DNA from: Paenibacillus sp. FSL R5-0912
GTDB lineage: Bacteria; Bacillota; Bacilli; Paenibacillales; Paenibacillaceae
Direction: 5' to 3'
Assembly: GCF_000758605.1 (NCBI RefSeq)
Contig: NZ_CP009282.1
Span: forward strand, 4,154,001-4,218,000
DNA length: 64,000 nucleotides
Below, in pieces: positions 1-9,300 of this stretch. The notes under the pieces are model-generated. The model was not told where the DNA came from and ran no database searches. It was given only the letters and a program-made list of their open reading frames with translations. The position numbers and the translations under genes were made by a program. Within the stretch, counting starts at the first letter, position 1. Every line of letters begins with the position of its first letter.

Positions 1-3000
1 CCGGCGATATCCGCTCCGGCCAGAGTAACCGTGCGGTTCTCCGGATTCTGAACCCCGCCGGTCAAATGAACAATCCGAAAATCCTTGCCCGCCTGCTTGA
101 CCAGCGCTTGCAAAAGCATGATTTTACCGTAGCTCTGCTTGGACATGGGCTTCGGCTGTGCATGGAGATCGGAGAAATCAACGATTCCCTTGAGTTTCAG
201 CTTCATCCCGAGTACGGCTTCAATCGTCTGCTCACTATCCTCTGTAAGCGTGAAGTCAACGGGTAACACGGAGTCACGGGTTTGCTGGGCCTTTCCGTCA
301 CACAGGATCAGCGGCGCTTCAAAGCTAGCTCTGACCGCTGCAAGTGCGTCATCACCCATCTCTTCATTTACGATGATGAGATACTGCCCTTCACCCTGTT
401 TGGGCTCACGAGGCTGCTCCGATTTCATCCATTCCTTCTTAAGCAGAGCATATTGCTCCCCGGTAACAATCTCACGGGTGCTGATGGGAACCATCTGGAT
501 GTTCTTAAAGGACAGCACCGCTTCACCCGACTCATTCAGCACATGAACGTCATAATGAAGCTCACCGCCGGCAGTCTCCAGACCACCCGACTGAAAATGA
601 ATATATTTCGCCGATGAGGCTTGACGGATAAGCTGTATTTCGCCGATCTCATAAGCTGCAGACGCCGTGCCGCCATTGCCGATAATGTCCATGTTCAGCC
701 CCTGCAGGACAGCTTCAGTTAACCTAGCTGCCAGGACATCGTCCGCCGAATGGAACGGGCCTGGTGAAATTACCGCCAAGTGGTCTGTCAAGCTGCTGTA
801 CATGCCTGTTATGATCTGTGCCTGTGCTTCATAAGCTATCCTTTGATTCTCCAGTACCCGGTAGACTTCATCCCCAGTCCGAACCTGCGCTGCTTCCTGC
901 TTAAGCTTGCCTATATCCACCGCTGCCGGTTCGTGAGACGGATAAGCCAGGCCTGTTCTGGCCGTACCTGCTGCCAGGATATCCTGCTGCGATCCTTCTC
1001 GCAGGACAGCGAACCGGAGGGAATCCCCCTCACCCTCACCTTGAAGTTGAATATTCAGTTTCACTTGCTGCTTGTCAGAAGCAGGATGGCAGAACTGAAT
1101 CTGCTCCAGTGAGGCAATACCCGGAGCACCGCTTCCCAGCAGTGCAGCCTGCGCGCCCATGGCCAGCAGAATAGCTTCACTGAATACCGCTACCCCATAA
1201 ATGGACTTGCCGAACACGGCCTTTCCGGCAGCCTCCGGTTCACTTACAAAGCCGATTCCCTGCACCGTTGACACATTGCGGTGAACCAGCGGATGTAGCT
1301 GCCCCTCTGCCGCTGCTCCAGCACTTTCGGCAGCCCCGGCAGTTGAGCTGCTTCTGGATACTTGGTCAGCTCCTATGGCAGCTCCGCCACTCCCGGATAC
1401 TCCGCGAGCCCCTCCTGCAGCTGCGGTACTTCCGTCAACTCCGCCATTCTCCGCGCTTCCCTTCTCATCCACTGCCTCGATCCAGCAGCGCATATAATCA
1501 AAGGGATAGCCTGGAAGCGGTACTCTGCGGAAGCTCCCGGCAGCGGACAGGCTCTTGAAATCGGCTGCATAGCCTTTGATGTAATAATTGGCAATCAACT
1601 GCGCCGCCTTTGCCCGTTCCTGCGGAGTAAGCCGGTCCTGATGGAACTGGACCAGCAATTGCTCCATCTTGGATTTCAGCGCAGGGTTCACCCGCTCACT
1701 GCCGCCCGATCCGCCGCCGCTATACCAGCCTGAGCTTGGCTGCTTATGAAGAAAAGCCTCCAGCTCCCGGACCAGCTCTTCCTTGCTTGCGGAAATAAAC
1801 ATGCTGCGGTAGGTGTAATGATCTCTTCCGGCCAGCAGTGTATACGATACATTGGCCAGTCTGCCCAAGCTTGTGCGCCCCTGCAGATAATCCCGCAGAT
1901 TCCGTACCTTGGCCTCGAGTGCCGTATCGCTTTTCGCTGACAAAGCGAACAGCAGTACTTTCCCGTCATTGTTCCCGGCTGTACCGGTGGCGGCTTCTTC
2001 TTGCTCTATATGCTCCGCAACCACCACATGGCAGTTGGTTCCGCTCATTCCAAACGAGCTGACCGCCGCCATTCTTGGCCGTCCGGCTTCCCTGCGCCAT
2101 TCCTCGGTCTCTTTTCCCACATAGAATGGGCTGTTCTTAAAATCGATCAGCTTGTTCCCCTCACCGGAGTGAAGCGTGGCGGGAATTCTGCCGTGCTGCA
2201 GGCTCAGGAGAACCTTGATCAGACCCGCCATGCCCGAGGCGGACAGGGTGTGTCCTATGTTGCCTTTGACTGAGCCGAGATGGCAATATTGCTTCTTGTC
2301 CGTGAATGCGCCGAAGGTCTCCGTGAGGGCAGCGACCTCGATCGGATCCCCCAGCCGGGTGCCCGTGCCATGCGCCTCCACATAGCTGATGTGTTCAGGG
2401 TTAATCCCGGATTTCTCATAGACTTCACGTTCCAGCGCTGCCTGTGAGAGACCATTCGGGGCGGTAATGCCATTGGTTTTACCATCCTGATTGACCCCGA
2501 TGCCCTTGATGACTCCGTAGATATGGTCTCCGTCCCGCTTCGCGGCAGCATACTTCTTGAGGAGCACAGCGCCTACGCCTTCGCCCAGGCCTATGCCGTC
2601 CGCCTCCTCGGCGAATGGCTTGCAGATTCCGTCGGTGTTCAGCATCCCCAGCTTGCCCAGCGACATATAAATCCAAGGCGTGAGCATAAGCTGGACACCT
2701 CCGGCGATCGCCATCTCGCTGCTGCCGCTATGCAGGCTGTCACAAGCAAGTGACAAAGCTACCAGTGACGAGGAGCAGGCGGTATCCAGGGCGATGCTCG
2801 GCCCCTTTAAATTCAGCAGATAGGAAATTCTCGCCGGAATGACCGACAAGCTGTTCCCTGTAGGGACATGCTCGTTCGTCTCACCCAGGAACCGCTCCAG
2901 ATACTCCCCTTGCTGAAGGCCCACGAATATGCCGCATTTACTGCCTGACATATCCTGAAGCGAATATCCCGCATCTTCAATGGCCTTCCAGGATTCTTCC

Positions 3001-3326
3001 AGAAACAGCCGTTGTCTGGGGTCCATATGCTCCGCTTCTTTGGGAGAGATGTGGAAGAACAAAGGATCGAATTGATCCGCGCCAGGGAGAAAGCCCCCAT
3101 AGCGGATATGTGCCTTCTGCGAAGGGGTCAGCTTGGTCAGCTCCGTTCGTTCAGCAGGCGCTTCCTGAAGACTGCTCACTTCCTGTACAAGGTTGTCCCA
3201 ATACTGCTGCACATTGCGGGCGCCGGAGAATCTGCCGGAGAGGCCGATAATGGCGATATCATCGCTGCGCACATTCCCACTATTTTGCGTAAAGTCCGGT
3301 GTATGTGTTCTGCTCTGCATAGGCAT
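1..3326 (-). CDS. Type I (trans-AT) polyketide synthase, 3'-truncated by window edge
   Basis: First ~1108 residues of a modular polyketide synthase that continues past the left edge. A complete ketosynthase fills about residues 15-445: catalytic Cys in DTACSSS, first His in EAHGTGT, second His in NIGHT. About 680-970 is a dehydratase-like region opening with HPLVHRN, but the HxxxGxxxxP segment is replaced by FGKSIYGVAV, so the catalytic His is missing. The remainder looks like the start of a ketoreductase structural subdomain. No acyltransferase follows the KS, which suits a trans-AT system. The ATG shares one base with the TAA of the upstream PKS gene (TAATG) and has GGAGGGG 5 nt upstream, so translation is coupled. 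An ATG two codons later is a weaker alternative. Domain identity is firm; substrate and product are unknown. Confidence 0.93.
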   Translation of the reverse strand, partial: MPMQSRTHTPDFTQNSGNVRSDDIAIIGLSGRFSGARNVQQYWDNLVQEVSSLQEAPAERTELTKLTPSQKAHIRYGGFLPGADQFDPLFFHISPKEAEHMDPRQRLFLEESWKAIEDAGYSLQDMSGSKCGIFVGLQQGEYLERFLGETNEHVPTGNSLSVIPARISYLLNLKGPSIALDTACSSSLVALSLACDSLHSGSSEMAIAGGVQLMLTPWIYMSLGKLGMLNTDGICKPFAEEADGIGLGEGVGAVLLKKYAAAKRDGDHIYGVIKGIGVNQDGKTNGITAPNGLSQAALEREVYEKSGINPEHISYVEAHGTGTRLGDPIEVAALTETFGAFTDKKQYCHLGSVKGNIGHTLSASGMAGLIKVLLSLQHGRIPATLHSGEGNKLIDFKNSPFYVGKETEEWRREAGRPRMAAVSSFGMSGTNCHVVVAEHIEQEEAATGTAGNNDGKVLLFALSAKSDTALEAKVRNLRDYLQGRTSLGRLANVSYTLLAGRDHYTYRSMFISASKEELVRELEAFLHKQPSSGWYSGGGSGGSERVNPALKSKMEQLLVQFHQDRLTPQERAKAAQLIANYYIKGYAADFKSLSAAGSFRRVPLPGYPFDYMRCWIEAVDEKGSAENGGVDGSTAAAGGARGVSGSGGAAIGADQVSRSSSTAGAAESAGAAAEGQLHPLVHRNVSTVQGIGFVSEPEAAGKAVFGKSIYGVAVFSEAILLAMGAQAALLGSGAPGIASLEQIQFCHPASDKQQVKLNIQLQGEGEGDSLRFAVLREGSQQDILAAGTARTGLAYPSHEPAAVDIGKLKQEAAQVRTGDEVYRVLENQRIAYEAQAQIITGMYSSLTDHLAVISPGPFHSADDVLAARLTEAVLQGLNMDIIGNGGTASAAYEIGEIQLIRQASSAKYIHFQSGGLETAGGELHYDVHVLNESGEAVLSFKNIQMVPISTREIVTGEQYALLKKEWMKSEQPREPKQGEGQYLIIVNEEMGDDALAAVRASFEAPLILCDGKAQQTRDSVLPVDFTLTEDSEQTIEAVLGMKLKLKGIVDFSDLHAQPKPMSKQSYGKIMLLQALVKQAGKDFRIVHLTGGVQNPENRTVTLAGADIA

Positions 3327-6300
3327 TAGCTCCCCTCCAGTAAGAGTTCAAGTTCATTCAGATCTATAGGGCTATCCACCGTCAGCCCGGAGTTCCCGGA
3401 GGTCGCAGATCCCGTTCCTGCTGTCTCCAGAATATGGGCAGTTAGCAGCCGTACCGTGTTGTAATTGAACAGATCATTGGAATGCAGCGCAAGGCCGAGG
3501 CGATCGTTCAGCTTGTCTATCAGTTCCAGCGTCAACACAGAATTCACACCCAGTTCCGAGAAGGGAAGATCGGCGTTAACCTCTCCGGCCTCCAAATAAA
3601 TGACCTCCTCCAGCGTGCGGTTCAGACATTGCTCCACCGAGTCTGCTGACGTTTCTACATATCCGATCGATTCTGCCGGCGTCACGGTTTGCGGAGTCTG
3701 TGAAGTTTGTGGCCGAAGGCTCTTGTTCTGCTCATCACAGGCCGGTTCCGATTCCCAATCCGGCTCCGCTTCAAGCGTGTAGCGATTGGCCTCTGCGGCA
3801 GACGCCGAGAAGCTATTGCCGATCCAATATCTCTTTTTGTCAAAAATATAATTCGGCAGCGGAATCACCCGTGCACGGCTGCGTTCATCATGCAGCAGCT
3901 TCCAGTCTATCTTCGCCTTCAGCAGCCAGAGCTGGGCAATCTGCGGCCATTGTCTGTTACGAACCGCGCTGTCGATAAACCGATGCCCGGATTCGTTCTG
4001 GAACAGAATGGCGGCAATATCACGCTGCGGGTCCAGGCTGCCTGTGTAGACATCCGGCAATTTCGGTTCTCCGGAGGCAAAGCGGATTAATACTTCCCTA
4101 AGCTCTCCTATATTCCGGCTGACAATGGCCACTCTCTCGGTAAAAGCTTCCCGCCCAACCTGCAGCGTATAAGCGATATCCTCCAGGCGCAGTGTATATC
4201 CTTCTGTATCGGCGGCATCCATCCCCGCTGCACTAGCCGCAGCAGTCTCGACGTAAGCCTGGGTATCAAATCCGATTCCGGCATTCCTCCGGCTAAGCTC
4301 AGCCGCTTCCAGATGATTCATCAGCTCACGCAGCGACCGGGTAGCCCCTAATGTGCTGTCGGCAGCATGTTCCTGAACCAGCTCATTGATGGCATCGGCC
4401 AGCCTAACCTGGTGTACAGCATCCGCGCACAGCTCAGTCAGAATTTCGTCATAGTCGATCTGCCCGGGGTTCACGCCAAGCACTTCCGCGACAACGTCCA
4501 GACAGCGGTTACGGACAGCCTGTAATCGGGCGGTTATTAGCTCACTTGTGTCCACAGCCCGTCCACCCGTCCGGTGGCGGGCGATAAATGCCGCGAGCTG
4601 CCGGGCCTGCGCCTGCAGCTTGTCCCTGCTCTTGGCGGACAGCACGATGAGCTGCTCCTCACTCTGCGCTGCGGGAGGTACGTCCGGCTCATATTGCTCA
4701 ATCACAATGTGGGCGTTGGTGCCGCCTGCCCCGAAGGAGCTGATGCCCGCCCTGAGCGGCTGAACCTTCAGGCCATCCGGCGTCTCCTCCATAAGCGGCT
4801 TCCACGGCTGGAGCGAACGCTGTACATAGAACGGTGTCTTGGCAAAATCTATATTCTCGTTGAGCTGCTCCGCGAGAATTGAAGGCACCAGCTGCTTGTG
4901 CTTCATTTGCAGCAGCACCTTGGTCAAGGAGGCCATCCCGGCTGCTGATTCGAGATGTCCGATATTACTCTTGACCGAGCCAATGGCGCAAAACTGCGTT
5001 TTGGCGGTGAATTTCTTGAACGCCTTGGTTAACCCGGCCACCTCGATCGGGTCTCCCAGCGCGGTTCCGGTACCATGTGCCTCAATGTAACTGATCTGCT
5101 CGGGATGCACGCCAGACCTCCGCAGCGCCTCCTCAATCAGCTCGGACTGGGCATTCGGATTAGGCACAGTATAAGAACTGACCTTGCCGCCGTGATTGAC
5201 TGCCGTTCCTTTGATTAAGCCATAGACTGAGTCCCCGTCGCGGAGCGCCGCCTCCAGCGGTTTCAGCAGAACCGCGCCAACGCCTTCACCGGGAACATAG
5301 CCGTCCCCGCCCTGGCCGAAGGCCCGGCACTTGCCTTCCGTGGAGCCGAATCGCTGATCGGTCAGGAAGATATATTTTGCCGGATGTACTAGGGTGTTGA
5401 CACTACCGGCCACCGCCATCTCACTCTCACCATGCCGGATGCTCTCGCAGGCCATATGGATAGCCACCAGCGCAGACGAGCACATCGTATCAATGGCCAG
5501 GCTTGGTCCCTTGAAGTTGAAATGATATGAAATCCGGTTAGCGATGGAAGCAAACGAAGAACGGACATCCATGAGCCGGCCGTTATGGTATTGCTCGACA
5601 CCTAGCAGCTGATAATGGGAATTCATTACGCCGATAAACACGCCAACCTTTTTGCCGGAGAGGGTATCCGCGGCAGCTCCCGCATCCTCCAGCGTGTGGT
5701 AGGTGGTCTGGAGCATGAGCCGCTCCTGCGGGTCCATCAGCTCCGCTTCCCGCGGGGAGATATGGAAGAATCCGGCATCGAATTTCTCGACATCCTTCAT
5801 GAACGCGCCCCACTTGGTGTACACTTTGCCCGGCTTGCCTTTCTCTGGATGGTAATCCTTGCGGTAATCCCAGCGCTCCGGCGGAATCTCCGTAACGCAG
5901 TCCCGCCCCCCGCTTAGCACATCCCAGAATTCCTCCAGCGTATCCGCCATCGGGTACTGTCCGCTTAAGCCGATAATCGCAATATCCCCGCTTACTGCTT
6001 CTGCACCCTGATGCAGGGACATGGCGGGGGCAGCTTCCTCTTTTACAGCCACATCATGGACAGTTCCCGTTTCTGCTGACACCGCTTCTGGCATCACTTG
6101 TTCGGCCGCTTCTTCCACTGCGGTTCCTCGTTGCTCTGATCCCCCGCTCTGACCTGGTTCCCCGGCGGACTGCTGAAAGAATTCCGCATGATTATCCATA
6201 AAGAATGCCGCTAGAAGAGCAATCGTGCTGTATTCAAAGAAAAGCGTGCTTGGCAAATCGGAGAAGTCCTTGCCCAGGATCCCATTCAGCTCCATGATCA

Positions 6301-9300
6301 TGATGGAGTCGATGCCGTATTTGGAGAAGTCGGCTGAGGCTTCAAGCTGCGCTGCCGGAACCCCGGTCGCCTGCGACACGACTCCTTTCAAGTATTGCTG
6401 AACAGCTTCCTCCACCTTAACGGTGGAGACAAGACCGCTATGAAGCGGCTGCTGCTGGATTGGCGGAAACGGAAGCTTCAGTGGAGCTGTTGCCCCGCCC
6501 GTTACCGTTACCGCTGCTGCCCGCTGCCGCTCATGAACACTCTGCGCGGAAGCATTCAGCACCCTCTCCTGCTGCGGCTTCTCTTCTGTAACTGCCGCAA
6601 GTACCCGGCTCAGCTGCTGCCGTTCTCCGCAGACTACAATAATACGGGATTCACCCGTGCGGACCAGCTGCTCCAGCAGTTCAAGACCAGTCTGTGTATC
6701 CAGCTGCTCCATCCCGGCCTGCTGGCGGTATTGTACGGCTTCCTCTCCGGACAACTGCATCGCGCCGTCATTCCACACCGGCCAGTTGATGGACAGGGAT
6801 GCACCTGAACGGATCCCCTCCTTAACCTGCTCAGCCCGGAGTAAGGCGAAGCGGTCGAGATAACTGTTCGCCGCCGCATAAGTGCCTCTGGCGAAATCTC
6901 CAATGATTGCGGAAATGGACGAGAAAAGCACGAAGAAGTCCAGCTTCTCCAGCTGCGTAGCTTCATCCAGGTTGATCGCTCCCTGGATCTTGGGCAGCAG
7001 CACTTCTGCCATCTGTTCAGGACTGGCTTCCATGAGCGGATGCTCACCAAGCACTCCGGCACAATGAATGACGCCTTGAATGGAATGAAAAGCCTCTTGG
7101 GCCTGCGCCACGATCTCTACGGCAGTTCGCCGCTCCGCGATATCACCAGGCAAGTAAATAACCTGCCCGGGATAACTCTGCAGCCGCTCAAGCTCACGTC
7201 TTCTCGGTTCATCCAGTGCGGATCTTCCGGTCAGCACCACATTGGCTTCATAATTCCGCAGGGCAAATTCGGCCACGGCAAGTCCGAGCTTACCCATTCC
7301 GCCGGTAATCAGGTAGGTACCCTGTTTGCGGAAACCGCTGAATTCTGCTTCCGGTAATGACTCCAGCGGAAGGACGACACGGCTGGCTCTCGCTCCGCCT
7401 GTATAACTAATTTCCACAAAGGACGCCTGCTTGCGGTACAGCAGCTCTTGCGCCGCGTAGAACGGAATTTCTTCAGCATAGTCGCAATACATTATGGACG
7501 GGATGAAGCTGCGGTTGGTGGCCTGAAGGGCCTTGGACAGCCCCCGCAGCATTCCCGCTCCCGGCTGGCTGCCGCTGCGGACTGCGCCCAGCAAGAAGCG
7601 GACCTGTGCTTGGGAATAGAGCTGAGTAACCGCCTTGAACAGATACAGAACCGGATAAAAAGCGTTCAGGATCTCTGCCTGTTCCCCATCCCACTCATAC
7701 AGAATAGCGTCAATCCTTATCCCCTTTGCCAGCAGCTCCGTGAGCAGCCTGCTATAATCCGCTTCCTGTTCAGGCCGGATGCTGTATTCCTTATTTCCTG
7801 CAGCTGCGCTGTAGTCCGCTCCCGGATTCACAATAATGATGTTGTCCGGCACCGTATGCTCCCGGGCGAATGCTTCTGTCAGCCGTTGAACCTTCCCTTT
7901 GTCCCGGACCATATACAGCATATTCTTCACTTCGGCCTTGCTGATCCCTTCACTTTGGCTGCCAAGCCCCCAGGCTTCCGGAAGCTGTGCTTCCTGCCAG
8001 CGCTCGGTATACAGGTGAATGCGACTTGCCGTACTCACCGGATTGGTTGGCTGAATAGCCCGGATCGTGAAGTCTCTGGCTTCCACCAGCACTTCCCCCT
8101 GCTCATTCAGAATATAGACATTGAACCGCTTCATCCCCGCAGCCTTGCCTGCTGTCTCCGGTACGATCTCCGCATATGAATAGCAGCTTGGCGTCAGCCT
8201 GCCGTAGATGCGGACTTCACCGAGTGCGAACGGAATATGTAATCTAAGCTGCTTGTACGCTTCGGCTCCGCCGATCCAGGTCACTGCCCGTAGCGCAGCA
8301 TCGACAAGGGACGGGTGCAGCATATATTGGCTAAATGCAGGCAGCAGGTCCGGAGGAAGGTCGAGCTTCTCCAGCGATTCTCCGCTTCCGCACAGTGCTT
8401 CTGTTGTAGACTGGAAGCTTGGTCCATATTGAAAACCGATAGAGCTGCCAAAGACCTCGTTGTAGCAGAAATCCTTGGCAATTCTGACTCCGCCCCGGGC
8501 CTGAATAGCGTCAAGATTGAAGTTGTGCCGCGTCGCCTGCTGTCCAGTCCCGGTATAGAGCTTGCCTGTGCAATGAATAAGCCGGGTGCTGTTCTCTGTT
8601 GTATACACCTGGAACTTCATGTACCCTGATTCGGGAGTGAGCTGAATATAGGCATCCCGTGTATCGGTCACTTCCAGCCGGTTCACCCATAGCACATCCT
8701 TAATGGAGTGCAACTGTGTCCGAGCTGCGAATTCGCCGGCCGCCCTGACCATCTCCAGATAAGCGACTCCCGGCAAAATCACCCGTTCATCCACAATATG
8801 CTCGCCAACATAGAAATCGCTCACCTTAAGTGTCTTCACGTATAACAGCCGCTCTGGGCTGGACTTCGCCAGATCAATCATCGGATGGCTCTGAGCCGGA
8901 GCGGCCTGAGGGGCCACCATCCAATGCGAAGAACGGTTAAAGACATAGCCGGGCAATGGCTGCTTCATGAAGCTGCCGCCGGGATACAGCCTGTTCCATT
9001 CCAAATCTGCGCCAGCCAGCCATAACTTCAGCAGAACCTCATGGAAGCCAAAGGCTCCGTCACTCTGAGGCGATAATGCTGCCGTTTCCTTGTCCCCTGC
9101 ACACAACCGGATTATCTCAGACTGCAAAACGCTCTGCCCTGCACATTGCTCCTGAAGCTGTTCTCTCCAGCTTGCAGGCTCGGCAATTTCTGTCATATGG
9201 TGATTGGCTTCGTGCAGACAGGTGTAGGGGACATTTAAATTCAATTGCTCCTGACGTTCATTGAGCTGATTCCGGACAGCTTCCATCACTCCAGCCTCTT

